Positions 20,912 to 29,391 of a stretch of DNA of 64,000 nt are shown piece after piece. This DNA is from CAVZQN01 sp963837395 (lineage in GTDB: Bacteria > Acidobacteriota > HRBIN11 > JAKEFK01), in NCBI GenBank assembly GCA_963837395.1, contig CAWINI010000004.1, positions 2,728,001 to 2,792,000 of the forward strand. The letters run 5' to 3'. Under the pieces are notes generated by a model that did not search any database, had not been told where the DNA came from, and saw only the letters and a list, made by a program, of their open reading frames with translations. Within the stretch, counting starts at the first letter, position 1. Each line of letters opens with the position of its first letter. The position numbers were made by a program, and so were the translations under genes.

Positions 20912-22088
20912 AGATGGCTCTCTGATTATTTTTCTTCAGCAACACACTTTGGCCCGCAGTCACTGAATCAAATCCGAAACGATCGCGAACAGAATCAACG
21001 TGTTCATGTAATATGCGCGCTTTAACATCAGCGTCATTTGGAAATAATTCGAATTGTCCGGTCTCAGGCTCAAAATGGGAAAGATGAATTCCGATCAAAC
21101 GGATCCTGACACGGCGCTGCCAATTCTTTTGCAAAAGATCCATTGCTGCGCGAAAAACACCTTCATCTAAATTAGTAGCAACATCCAGCGTTGTAGCACG
21201 CGAAACACGTTTTAAATCGGTGTATCGAAGTTTCAATGTGACAGTCCTGGCTTTACGATGTGTTTTGCGCAATTCATTACAAGCCTTTTCCACCAGCATG
21301 TGTAACATCGCCGCAAGATATTCTTCATTAACTGTATCTTCTTCAAGAGTTAATTCGCGGCTGATCGATTTAGATCCGTTATCAACGATACCTAACATTT
21401 CACTATCAATTCCGCGTGCACGTTTGGATAGTGCAGTTCCATTCACTCCAAAAACTGCTTGCATCAAATCGGCAGGCACTGCAGCAAGTTCACCAATCGT
21501 AGCAACGCCCATGTCCTGTAATTGCGTTTCCATTTTTTCGCCGATTCCAGGAAGTGAGCGGATCGGTAATGAACGAAGAAAAGATTCTTCGTATCCAGGA
21601 AGAATAAATAAGAAGCCGTTCGGTTTCGCAAAATCAGAAGCTACTTTTGCCATTAAGCGATTGCGTGCAACACCGATAGAAGCATTTAAATGAACTTCAT
21701 TTTGAATCGCCGTACGAATTCTTTCGGCAGCTGCAGCTGCGGAACCATAAAGACGTTCGCAGCCATACAAATTAATGTAAGCTTCATCAATGGATACCCA
21801 TTCAACTTCAGGTGAGTATCGTTCCAGAATGCGTGCAACACGATCGGAATATTCCGCGTAGGCATCATAATGTGCAGGAACAAAAATTAAGTTCGGACAA
21901 AGTTTGCGGGCATGATAGCTTGGCATTGCAGATTTCACACCAAACTTGCGTGCTTCATAGGATGCAGATGCAACAACACCCCTGCCTGTAGGATCTCCAC
22001 CCACCGCTACGGCTTTGCCCCGCAGCGCCGGATTTAGAAGCTCCTCCACCGCTACAAAAAATGCATCCATGTCTACGTGAACTATCAT
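20910..22088 (-). CDS. dinB: DNA polymerase IV (Y family)
   Basis: Error-prone translesion polymerase of the SOS response. The 392-aa protein begins MIVHVDMDAFF with the first catalytic Asp residues. The second acidic pair lies in WVSIDEAYINLYG (about residue 102). The helix-hairpin-helix region (SLPGIGEKMETQLQDMG) and a little-finger domain follow. It is downstream of lexA on the same strand with a hairpin-containing gap of 92 bases, a typical SOS arrangement. The C-terminus lacks an obvious beta-clamp motif that could be named with confidence. Confidence 0.95.
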   Translation of the reverse strand: MIVHVDMDAFFVAVEELLNPALRGKAVAVGGDPTGRGVVASASYEARKFGVKSAMPSYHARKLCPNLIFVPAHYDAYAEYSDRVARILERYSPEVEWVSIDEAYINLYGCERLYGSAAAAAERIRTAIQNEVHLNASIGVARNRLMAKVASDFAKPNGFLFILPGYEESFLRSLPIRSLPGIGEKMETQLQDMGVATIGELAAVPADLMQAVFGVNGTALSKRARGIDSEMLGIVDNGSKSISRELTLEEDTVNEEYLAAMLHMLVEKACNELRKTHRKARTVTLKLRYTDLKRVSRATTLDVATNLDEGVFRAAMDLLQKNWQRRVRIRLIGIHLSHFEPETGQFELFPNDADVKARILHEHVDSVRDRFGFDSVTAGQSVLLKKNNQRAI

Positions 22089-22098
22089 ATTGTTTTAA

Positions 22099-22134
22099 AC
22101 ATAAGGACTTTAAACTCAAAAAACCACCTTATGT
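22099..22134 (-). promoter_or_regulatory. Perfect 8-bp inverted repeat in the dinB leader
   Basis: ACATAAGG (22099-22106) and CCTTATGT (22127-22134) are exact inverted repeats spaced 20 bases apart, upstream of the dinB start. It could be an operator or a leader hairpin. It does not match the E. coli (CTGT-N8-ACAG) or Bacillus (GAAC-N4-GTTC) LexA boxes. The LexA box varies by phylum, so an SOS operator is possible but unproven. Confidence 0.35.
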
Positions 22135-22180
22135 AGTAGTATTATCGACAGATATCCACAATTAGTTGCTACGAGCCGAA

Positions 22181-22789
22181 TTAATATTTCCTTAAAATTC
22201 CAATGACTATTCCCTGGATTGTGATCCGATCCGATGGATAACTGATCGGTTTCATGTCCGGATTTGCCGGTTGTAACCGGATCATCCCGCCGCGTTCCCG
22301 ATAAAATTTTTTCAACGTCGCTTCCTCACCATCGATCAAAGCAATTACCATTTCACCATTTTCAGCAGTCTTACGATCTTCCACCATCACATAATCACCA
22401 TCTCGAATCTGTTCATCGATCATTGAATTTCCGCGCACCTGAAGTACGTAAGTCCTACCTCTGGTCTTCACCATATCTGCGGGAACTGAAATGACTTCAT
22501 CGATAGTGATCGCTTCAATCGGTCGACCAGCAGCAACATAGCCAAGAAGCGGAACTTCCGATCCATGTGTTTCGGATTCAACAGGAATGAGCTCAATGGA
22601 TCTGCTTGAGTAATGTTTTCGCCGGATCAGCTTTTTCTCTTTTAAATGAGTCAAATGTTTATGAACGGTGGCCAGCGAGGTATAGCCAAAATGTTCTCCA
22701 ATTTCTTCCAGCGTTGGAGAATAACCATTGGTCTGAATAAATCGATCGATAAAATTCAGAATTTGTTTTTGAGTTTTTGTTAAATACAA
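22181..22789 (-). CDS. lexA: SOS repressor LexA
   Basis: Represses DNA-damage genes and self-cleaves when RecA is activated. The 202-aa protein has a winged-helix N-terminus (KTQKQILNFIDRFIQ, SLATVHKHLTHL). The cleavage site is Ala87-Gly88 (YVAAGRP). The peptidase dyad is Ser122 (RGNSMID) and Lys160 (EEATLKKF). It starts at ATG 22789 with GGAGG-type bases (AGGAGGAGCTC) just upstream. dinB follows on the same strand. No recognisable LexA box was found in its own upstream region. Confidence 0.95.
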   Translation of the reverse strand: MYLTKTQKQILNFIDRFIQTNGYSPTLEEIGEHFGYTSLATVHKHLTHLKEKKLIRRKHYSSRSIELIPVESETHGSEVPLLGYVAAGRPIEAITIDEVISVPADMVKTRGRTYVLQVRGNSMIDEQIRDGDYVMVEDRKTAENGEMVIALIDGEEATLKKFYRERGGMIRLQPANPDMKPISYPSDRITIQGIVIGILRKY

Positions 22790-22813
22790 ATGAGCTCCTC
22801 CTTTGGTTTTTCC

Positions 22814-22839
22814 AGGGGCGGATCGAAAAATCCGCCCCT
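22814..22839. repeat. GC-rich perfect hairpin upstream of lexA
   Basis: AGGGGCGGAT (22814-22823) pairs exactly with ATCCGCCCCT (22830-22839) around a 6-base loop. It lies in the presumed lexA leader on the minus strand. It resembles the GGGGCG palindromes at 14311. Confidence 0.55.
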
Positions 22840-22878
22840 TAAAGCATAGGCGAAGAAAAAGCGAAAATCAAGAAGCTC

Positions 22879-22939
22879 TTTTAACGCCGAGTACGCCGAG
22901 CTAATTAATAAAAATTCTCGGCGATCTCGGCGTTGAAAA
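22879..22939. repeat. Palindrome of the AACGCCGAG family
   Basis: Left arm AACGCCGAGTACGCCGAG and right arm CTCGGCGATCTCGGCGTT flank an AT-rich loop. The same consensus recurs at 62305-62356, upstream of purH's stop. It lies between lexA and the divergent coiled-coil gene. Confidence 0.6.
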
Positions 22940-23004
22940 AAGTTGTCAGCCTGCATTACTATTGATTGGGGAAAAAAGGGGAGACATTTTTTGAGGAGAT
23001 TTAG

Positions 23005-23676
23005 ATGCGTGAAGAGTATGAAGAAAAGTCCTTTAACCCTTTGAAGTTCGGAGTTCTGGCTGCGGCAATCGTAGCTGTGATTGTTACCTTCCTTTTGTAT
23101 TTCAACTCTTATCGCGAAACCAGGGATCAGCAAGCTTTGGAAAAGTCGGCAATGCAAGAAGAAATTACCAAGCTAAAAAAAGATAAAAGTGAACTGGAGT
23201 CTAAGTTGGAAACGCTTGATAAAGCATCGAAGTCAAGCGCAGAAAGTTTAGAAAAACAGCTTAAATCCAGGGATTCACAGATTAGCAATGTGAAACGAGA
23301 AATGGAATCAGATAGCAAAGCAGCTGACGCAAAAATCGCACAAATCAAGAAAGAGAAGGAAGCAGTTGCATCGGATCTGGCGCAATTGAAAAAAGATTTT
23401 GATGATCTGAGTGTAGAGAAAAAGAAAGCATTGGATCAAGTTACAAAGCTACAAAATGATATCAAGATGGTGCGTCAGGAATCGGATCGGAATGCGAAAG
23501 AAATGAAAGTGATGCGCGATAAGTTAAACAAGATAGATGAAGGTGATCGCGCTGCTGCGGATGCAATGGTGGAACAATTGGCTACGGCTCGGCAGGAATT
23601 AAAAAGCGAACGTGCAGCGCGCCAGAAATTGGAACAAGAATTGACTCAATTACGCGGACAACAACCTCCGCAATGA
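23005..23676 (+). CDS. Membrane-anchored coiled-coil protein of unknown function
   Basis: Not recognised as a named family. The 223-aa protein has a short charged N-terminus, one transmembrane helix at about residues 13-33 (FGVLAAAIVAVIVTFLLYF) and then an almost continuous highly charged coiled coil (Lys/Glu heptads) to the end, finishing RGQQPPQ. The N-terminus is probably cytoplasmic and the coil periplasmic, though this is inferred. GAGGAG lies seven bases before ATG 23005. It is divergent from lexA and convergent with rpmB. Confidence 0.7.
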   Translation: MREEYEEKSFNPLKFGVLAAAIVAVIVTFLLYFNSYRETRDQQALEKSAMQEEITKLKKDKSELESKLETLDKASKSSAESLEKQLKSRDSQISNVKREMESDSKAADAKIAQIKKEKEAVASDLAQLKKDFDDLSVEKKKALDQVTKLQNDIKMVRQESDRNAKEMKVMRDKLNKIDEGDRAAADAMVEQLATARQELKSERAARQKLEQELTQLRGQQPPQ

Positions 23677-23686
23677 TGAATTGGGA

Positions 23687-23878
23687 TTAGACGACTTTTT
23701 CTACTTTGCCGGAGCGAAGGCAGCGAGAGCACACTTTTAATGTCTTCACTGATGCACCAATTTTCACTTTCGCTTTATGAAGGTTCGGCTTCCATCGGCG
23801 ATTTGTGACGTTATGGGCATGGCTGACGTTGTGCCCTTTCAGTGATCCTTTTCCGCAAATATCACATTTGTAAGCCAT
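23687..23878 (-). CDS. rpmB: 50S ribosomal protein L28
   Basis: Small large-subunit protein, 63 aa. It begins MAYKCDICGKGSLKGHNVSHAHN, with NRRWKPNLHKAKV in the middle and CSRCLRSG near the end. The two CxxC pairs give the zinc-binding form of L28. It stands alone on the minus strand, converging with the coiled-coil gene by a 10-base gap. Confidence 0.96.
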   Translation of the reverse strand: MAYKCDICGKGSLKGHNVSHAHNVTNRRWKPNLHKAKVKIGASVKTLKVCSRCLRSGKVEKVV

Positions 23879-24035
23879 TTTGTATTATTACTCCTCAGTC
23901 TGGACACAAGCTCTTAGGCCGGTTAGACGATTTTTGGGGAACGCAGAATATAACATAATCCGCTATTCCCGGCAACTCTCTACCGATTCTTAGGCGAGAT
24001 AGGGTAAGCTTTGCATGCAAGGTGAAGGAGACTCT

Positions 24036-24398
24036 ATGCCGACGCATTTAAAAGGACCATCGATTATTAAGGCAGCCGGAAACAAACCGAAAGTGATTGA
24101 AGAATTCATTGGACGCGTAAATTCTGGAACTGCCGGTGTTAGCATTGCTCGAATGAAAAATCCGCAAGGATGGATTGAACCTGGGCAAACACCGGAGTTC
24201 GAAGAATTTACAGTGGTTTTGCGCGGAATGCTGAAAGTTCAATCACAATCCGGAACGATTGAAGTTCGCGCAGGTGAGGCGGTGATTTCACATAAAGGAG
24301 AATGGGTTCAATACAGCACACCTGAATCTGATGGCGCTGAGTATATTGCGATTTGCCTTCCAGCGTTTTCTATGGAAACTGTTCATCGAGACGAATGA
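24036..24398 (+). CDS. Cupin-domain protein
   Basis: Single-domain beta-barrel (cupin 2) protein of 120 aa, substrate unknown. The motif WIEPGQTPEFEEFTVVLRG matches the first cupin motif loosely, and AGEAVISHKGEWVQYSTPE the second. ATG 24036 is chosen because GAAGGAG lies about six bases before it; an upstream in-frame ATG (24015) would precede that site. The stop overlaps the start of the mannosyltransferase gene (ATGA), so the two are probably coupled. A sugar epimerase- or dioxygenase-like function cannot be chosen. Confidence 0.75.
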   Translation: MPTHLKGPSIIKAAGNKPKVIEEFIGRVNSGTAGVSIARMKNPQGWIEPGQTPEFEEFTVVLRGMLKVQSQSGTIEVRAGEAVISHKGEWVQYSTPESDGAEYIAICLPAFSMETVHRDE

Positions 24399-25543
24399 CA
24401 AGATCTGAACGACTAATCGACTTCCGTTTCGTTCTGATAGTTTTTTTGATTTCCAGAATTGCTCTTGAAATTGTCGGAATTCTTTCCGCATTTTATTTTC
24501 CGCCGGCTCAAGCCGTATTCAAAATTCGTGATTTGCAATATCACACTCGCCAATCTTTGCCGCAGGAAATGTGGGCGCGTTGGGATTCTGAATGGTATCT
24601 GCTGATTGCAGATCATGGCTACGCTTCCTACGAATATTTTAAGGACGCTGGCGGCGGAAGATATTTACAACAAGACTCTTCAAAGTTTTTTCCAGCATAT
24701 CCGATTGCTATTCGCACCTTAACATTCATCACTGGAAACAGTGTGCTCTCAGGCATTCTTATTTCAAATGTTTGTGCGTTGCTATTCTTATATTTCTTTC
24801 TTCGTCTTGCTTCAAAATTCATGAGCACTGAAAATGCTGTCAATGCTGCAATTTTGTATGTTGTCTTTCCAACAAGTTTGTTTTTGAGCGCAATTTATGC
24901 TGAGGCGATGTTCCTTGCGGCAATTGTTGCTGCGTTTCTTTTCATAGAGGAACGAAAAATTTGGCCCGCCTTGCTTGCCTGTGCAATTGCAGTTCTTACA
25001 CGCCCTCAGGGTGCACTTGCGCTTCCGGCGCTTGCATGGCTTGCATGGCAAAAGTTTGAGGCTCGGCGGATCATTGCAACAGCTGGAATTATTGCTGCTG
25101 TTTGTATTCCGCTTGCCGGATATTTGATGTACATCGATAACACTTTCGGATCAATGTCGTGGATTTCACAAAGCCAAACCTACTGGCGCGGTGAAATGAA
25201 ATATCCGTTTTATGCATTTGTACGGTTCTTTCAAAATACGATTGCGATTCATGGTCAACACAATTCGATGATCGATTTCACATTTGCTATTGTTCAAATC
25301 ATTGTGCTGATCTTCTCCTTCCGCAGAATTCCTTTGCCGTACACTTTGTATAGTTTGATTGTCTTATTATTCCCGTTAAGCAGCTCGCTGTTTTCTTTTT
25401 CCAGACTCTGTCTCGCGAATTTTCCCTTCTTTCTTGTATTACCTCCGCTGCTAGGGCGCTGGAATCTGCCTGTTCAAATTTTTTGCGCAATCATTCTGGC
25501 GTTTTTTATGGCAGCGTTTGCGAATTGGTTCTGGGTCGCTTAG
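24395..25543 (+). CDS. Gpi18/PIG-V-like membrane mannosyltransferase
   Basis: Multi-pass membrane protein of 382 aa. The early WARWDSEWYLLIADHGY motif and the FFPAYPIAIR and LTRPQGALALPAL segments are typical of bacterial Gpi18-like glycosyltransferases, which use polyprenyl-phosphate sugars. About eight to ten hydrophobic segments are visible. ATG 24395 overlaps the cupin stop; the longer frame from 24353 would run through the cupin gene. It converges with the next membrane glycosyltransferase gene, overlapping by four bases. Acceptor unknown. Confidence 0.75.
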   Translation: MTRSERLIDFRFVLIVFLISRIALEIVGILSAFYFPPAQAVFKIRDLQYHTRQSLPQEMWARWDSEWYLLIADHGYASYEYFKDAGGGRYLQQDSSKFFPAYPIAIRTLTFITGNSVLSGILISNVCALLFLYFFLRLASKFMSTENAVNAAILYVVFPTSLFLSAIYAEAMFLAAIVAAFLFIEERKIWPALLACAIAVLTRPQGALALPALAWLAWQKFEARRIIATAGIIAAVCIPLAGYLMYIDNTFGSMSWISQSQTYWRGEMKYPFYAFVRFFQNTIAIHGQHNSMIDFTFAIVQIIVLIFSFRRIPLPYTLYSLIVLLFPLSSSLFSFSRLCLANFPFFLVLPPLLGRWNLPVQIFCAIILAFFMAAFANWFWVA

Positions 25544-26889
25544 TGGGACTCTGTGTCCTTGTGGTTGTTATAAAACGATGACCTTTTGAAAATAAATCTG
25601 TAGGTTATCTCAGACAACCGTTGTGGAACTTCCACAAATTGATTGTGCAACATTTGTGAAACTTTAAAATGACCATCGCGCGGAATCATCCCTGTTCCAA
25701 CCTGGATCACCATAAAAAGATTCCAGATGATAAAAAAGATCGAAACTACCGGCACGAGTTTCGATTGCCAATGCGAATAAAGTGCAGCCAACCCAAATGT
25801 AAAAACGATTATGCAGCTAATTAAGTAACGAAGCCCGAATCCAGATCCACCTTGCCAGGTGTCGGCACAAATTACGAAATAAAACTGTAAAAGAAACACC
25901 AGCACCAGAAGCCAAAGACTTTTTTCAGTTTTTATCAAAGAGAAAAATCCGATAATGCACAAAACGATTACCGGTGTCCAAAGAAATAAACCATGATAAG
26001 TTGAAAAAAGCACAGGAAGAAAATATTTACCGTTCCAAAAAAGTTTACCTTCTAAGTTTCCGGTTGAGTATGGATTGAGTTTACCGTTTAGTACCCACCA
26101 TATGCAGAGCTGAGGAATAAACATCAAAAAGGCAGCAGCAAGGCAAACCAGTTTCAAACGGATTTGTTTGCGATCAAACACCGGGATTACAAGAAAGAGT
26201 GCATCTTGCCATCGCACGATTGCAGCCAAACCACCAACAATGCCGATTAAGAACCATGCGGACACAGAATCTTTGTTACGAAGTTTGTACCATGTAAACA
26301 CAAACAAGCTTGTTGTGAAAATGGAAGTTGCATGCGACATCGGTGGAGTAACATACATGTAGTAGACTGCGTGCGCTCCGAACCACAGAGTCAGCACAGC
26401 CCAAAAAGAGATCCAGGCTGAAAAGAAATCGCGCAGGATTCTGTATTGCAGAAGAAATCCAAGAAAGCCGTAAAGTGCACTCGCAAAGCAAATCGCAAGC
26501 ACATATGGAAATGAAAATCCATCTGCCGGATAGTTGTGTGTCGCTTTCACATACAAATCCGCAGCCGCAAAAAATGGTGCCCACAAAATCGCACATCCAA
26601 TCGGCGCATCATTGCGAGCATAGCCAGTGGAATTCAAACGATCGATGAATGCCTTTTTGAAATTCTGTTGTTTTGTTGGAGCGAGATTGTAAAGGTACTG
26701 GTATTCATTTTGAAAATTCAGATCGTGATCTTTCCAAACTGATCGAAGGTATGCGTAATATTGGATTTCATCTCCGCTGTAGATTCGCGGGGTGAGAAGA
26801 ATTAAGGAAACAACAAAGATTAAAACTAAAGCGAGGAAACCGCGTTCTGTAAATAAAAATCCGGCTGGATGGCGTTCCGCCTTTACCAT
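25540..26889 (-). CDS. Multi-pass membrane glycosyltransferase-like protein (GT39/GT87-type)
   Basis: A 449-aa hydrophobic protein with about ten transmembrane segments. The N-terminal extracytoplasmic loop has YSGDEIQYYAYLRSVWKDHD, an acidic catalytic-loop arrangement seen in GT-C enzymes. Other fragments are VRWQDALFLVIPV and WGGSGFGLRYL. It is translationally coupled to the upstream GT (starts within its last seven bases). Predicted to transfer a sugar from a polyprenyl-phosphate donor outside the membrane; substrate not determined. Confidence 0.65.
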   Translation of the reverse strand: MVKAERHPAGFLFTERGFLALVLIFVVSLILLTPRIYSGDEIQYYAYLRSVWKDHDLNFQNEYQYLYNLAPTKQQNFKKAFIDRLNSTGYARNDAPIGCAILWAPFFAAADLYVKATHNYPADGFSFPYVLAICFASALYGFLGFLLQYRILRDFFSAWISFWAVLTLWFGAHAVYYMYVTPPMSHATSIFTTSLFVFTWYKLRNKDSVSAWFLIGIVGGLAAIVRWQDALFLVIPVFDRKQIRLKLVCLAAAFLMFIPQLCIWWVLNGKLNPYSTGNLEGKLFWNGKYFLPVLFSTYHGLFLWTPVIVLCIIGFFSLIKTEKSLWLLVLVFLLQFYFVICADTWQGGSGFGLRYLISCIIVFTFGLAALYSHWQSKLVPVVSIFFIIWNLFMVIQVGTGMIPRDGHFKVSQMLHNQFVEVPQRLSEITYRFIFKRSSFYNNHKDTESH

Positions 26890-28382
26890 TTTGTGGAATA
26901 AATCAGAACATACTCTTTGCCAAGCAACGGTACTTGATACTCAAGTTTGAACCGTGGATCGTTTGCTAGCAGTTGCTGACGTGGTTTGGTAACGATATCG
27001 GTATTAATCACGATGTAGTCAGGCTTTCGTGTTGAAAGATATTGGATCATCTTTTCATTGATTCCATCGCCTTTTTCGCGATATTCCTTGCTTTGCAAAT
27101 TCAGCCATCCCGAAAAATCTACGAGTTTGCGCTGCGCAAAATATGGAATCACTCCAATTTCTTCAGACGCGAAAGTCGATAATGCGGGCGTATTATTTTT
27201 CAGCCATAACCCTGCTTCTTTATATGCAGGATAAGCGGTCAACTTTTGATCGCTGCGTGTTTGATCGTAATAGTAAATATTCAGTAAGAAATAGAAAAAG
27301 AAGCAGACCATCACTGTCCCGAACATAAAGAATTGCGACCATTTCGGTGATCTGAAATATTTTTCAGAAACCATTTTCAGGTAAGTCATTGAAAACAATC
27401 CAATGAACGGCAATAGATGAACGTAGTAGCGGCGATTATCAAGAAATGGTCCATAAAAAAACATACAGAAGGTTACCCAGATAAATAAAAACATGAAACG
27501 TGGAAGACGTTCTCGAATTTGTGAAAGTGCCGATATGACTGAAGCTATGATCAATATTGGAAAAAACAGAATCAAGATACCGCCAAGAAAATGTGGAATT
27601 TTCCGGAGCGCCCACGGATTTAATTTTGCACTTCCGGAACTTGGAAGCAGGGTTGAATGCGTTCCAATATAAGCAAACCAGAGAGCAGGTAAGGCAATCA
27701 TTACAATTAAACGGACAAACGCGTCTTTCCAACGAAATTCATCATTTCGGTGATCGATATACAAATGATTCAAATACAACAATCCCGCAAATAGCGCACC
27801 TTCATATCGCGTAAGGATTGCTAACCCAAGAAAGACATAAGTCCAGATTGATTGTGGATGAAACAAATATGTATACAGCGATAGCAACAGCAGGAATGTG
27901 AACAATGTGAAGTCTTGTGGTCCTGCGCTCAGAATCGCTTCGAGCGGAGATGCTGCCCACACTAACGCACTGGTGAAAGCGATAAATGGATTCGATGTAA
28001 TTCGGAAGGCAATCAAAAATAACAATACAGTTGTTGCTAAACTGAATCCAAGATTCACGAACTTCGCTGTAACGAGCGCGCTTTCTTGAAACAAAAAATG
28101 TTGAGCAGCAAGAATGAACGTTAGTAAGGGAGTTGCAGCATGCGAGATTTCGCCTGGATTAAAACTAAAGCCATTGCCTTCAGCAAGATTTCGAGCATAC
28201 ACATGGAACACGTAAGCGTCATCATAGGTTAAGTAGTAATCTCCAAAAAATAAGAAGTGAATGATGAGTGATAATGCGATTGTGCCTGTAATGAGCCAGC
28301 GGGATTGACTTAGAATCTCTGCTGCGGTTGCTTCCTCTTCTGGATGGAATACTGTTTTCTTAAAAGGAATAATTTCGGTCAT
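26883..28382 (-). CDS. GT39-like (ArnT/PMT-type) membrane glycosyltransferase
   Basis: A 499-aa membrane protein whose first lumenal loop reads YYLTYDDAYVFHVYARNLAEG, with the Asp-Asp pair typical of GT-C mannosyl/arabinosyl transferases. Then GNGFSFNPGE and LTRYEGALFAGLLYL follow, and a soluble C-terminal domain after about residue 380. Its start overlaps the Dpm1-like gene stop by four bases, making a three-gene unit in which the synthase could make the lipid-linked sugar donor used by this enzyme. Confidence 0.7.
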   Translation of the reverse strand: MTEIIPFKKTVFHPEEEATAAEILSQSRWLITGTIALSLIIHFLFFGDYYLTYDDAYVFHVYARNLAEGNGFSFNPGEISHAATPLLTFILAAQHFLFQESALVTAKFVNLGFSLATTVLLFLIAFRITSNPFIAFTSALVWAASPLEAILSAGPQDFTLFTFLLLLSLYTYLFHPQSIWTYVFLGLAILTRYEGALFAGLLYLNHLYIDHRNDEFRWKDAFVRLIVMIALPALWFAYIGTHSTLLPSSGSAKLNPWALRKIPHFLGGILILFFPILIIASVISALSQIRERLPRFMFLFIWVTFCMFFYGPFLDNRRYYVHLLPFIGLFSMTYLKMVSEKYFRSPKWSQFFMFGTVMVCFFFYFLLNIYYYDQTRSDQKLTAYPAYKEAGLWLKNNTPALSTFASEEIGVIPYFAQRKLVDFSGWLNLQSKEYREKGDGINEKMIQYLSTRKPDYIVINTDIVTKPRQQLLANDPRFKLEYQVPLLGKEYVLIYSTKW

Positions 28383-29110
28383 ACTTTGATCATTACGTGA
28401 TTCGTATTTGAATATTTACTAAAACGAAGACGGAAAATTGTTTGGATAGCTTTAAAAATTTCAGAGCGCGAGATTTTTGATTTTCCGGCCCGGCGTTCAA
28501 CAAATATGATTGGAGTTTCAGCGACTCTGAGATTTCTTTTCGCAGCACGAAATAAAATTTCGACCAAATAGGAATATCCTTCAGCCATTACAGTTTCGAA
28601 ATCCAGCTCTTCTAATGCACGGTTTTGATATAAACGGAATCCGGAAGTGCAATCGGAAGGTTGTAGTGAAAGAACCAAGTGAGCCATTGAGTTGGCTATT
28701 CTGCTGATCAAGATCCGGACCCAACTCCAATTTTGGGTCGCGCCACCTGGAACATAACGTGAACCAATTACTAAGTCTGCATTTTTGGATGTTTGGATTA
28801 TTTCCGGGATATGAACAGGATTATGCGAAAAGTCAGCATCCATGGTGATTGCGGCGTCATAACCTTGATCCATGGCATAACGGAAGCCAGCTGAATAGGC
28901 TGTGCCTAATCCCAGTTTTTTTGCGCGACGTAGAACCTGTACCCGACGCTGTCCTCCGAATTGATCGTCGATTGCAGCCGCTGTACCATCCGGAGAGCCA
29001 TCATCGATCACAAGAACATCGACCGGTTCAGGCAGATCTAAAATCGCTTTAACCAGGGGAATGATGTTTTCCCTCTCGTTATAGGTAGGAATTAAAACCA
29101 GTGTTTTCAT
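28379..29110 (-). CDS. Polyprenyl (dolichyl)-phosphate mannose synthase-like GT2
   Basis: Cytoplasmic-face GT2 enzyme of 243 aa, transferring mannose or glucose from a nucleotide sugar to a polyprenyl phosphate. Motifs: LIPTYNERENI, VIDDGSPDGTA, GLGTAYSAGFRYA, the DAD metal site in MDADFSHNP, and VIGSRYVPGG. It lacks the C-terminal transmembrane pair found in DPM-GtrA fusions. It is the first gene of a minus-strand trio with two membrane transferases, suggesting donor supply for protein or glycan mannosylation. Confidence 0.88.
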   Translation of the reverse strand: MKTLVLIPTYNERENIIPLVKAILDLPEPVDVLVIDDGSPDGTAAAIDDQFGGQRRVQVLRRAKKLGLGTAYSAGFRYAMDQGYDAAITMDADFSHNPVHIPEIIQTSKNADLVIGSRYVPGGATQNWSWVRILISRIANSMAHLVLSLQPSDCTSGFRLYQNRALEELDFETVMAEGYSYLVEILFRAAKRNLRVAETPIIFVERRAGKSKISRSEIFKAIQTIFRLRFSKYSNTNHVMIKV

Positions 29111-29191
29111 CGAAATACAGCATAATTCAATGCATTAGTATAGCATTTAGAGTATTGAGTTCCGAGTACTGAATACTGAGTTATCCGGAAC

Positions 29192-29200
29192 TGATATAAT
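29192..29200 (+). promoter_or_regulatory. Extended -10 promoter for the zinc-ribbon gene
   Basis: TGATATAAT is a perfect extended -10 (TGnTATAAT) about 30 bases before the start of the small zinc-ribbon gene. No good -35 hexamer is visible, as expected for extended -10 promoters. Confidence 0.5.
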
Positions 29201-29231
29201 TGCTGAAGTCTTTAAACTTTGGGGAGAGTTC

Positions 29232-29390
29232 ATGGCAAAAACAGTTACGGGGAAAGTTGGTGACAAGGTTGTTGAGAGTGGGAATTACATTTGTATGAAC
29301 TGCGGACATTATCAATTTTTCGAAGCACATGATGATTTCGAAGATTGTACGTCATGCGGGGAACCGGATATTGTCTGGGAATTGGAGTGA
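29232..29390 (+). CDS. Small zinc-ribbon protein (52 aa)
   Basis: ATG 29232 to TGA 29390, preceded by GGGGAG. It encodes MAKTVTGKVGDKVV... with CMNCGH and CTSCGE, two CxxC knuckles about 21 residues apart, and ends DIVWELE. This is a classic rubredoxin-like zinc ribbon. Function is unknown; a nucleic-acid or protein-binding role is only inferred. It is followed two bases later by the convergent FHA gene stop. Confidence 0.75.
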   Translation: MAKTVTGKVGDKVVESGNYICMNCGHYQFFEAHDDFEDCTSCGEPDIVWELE

Positions 29391-29391
29391 A

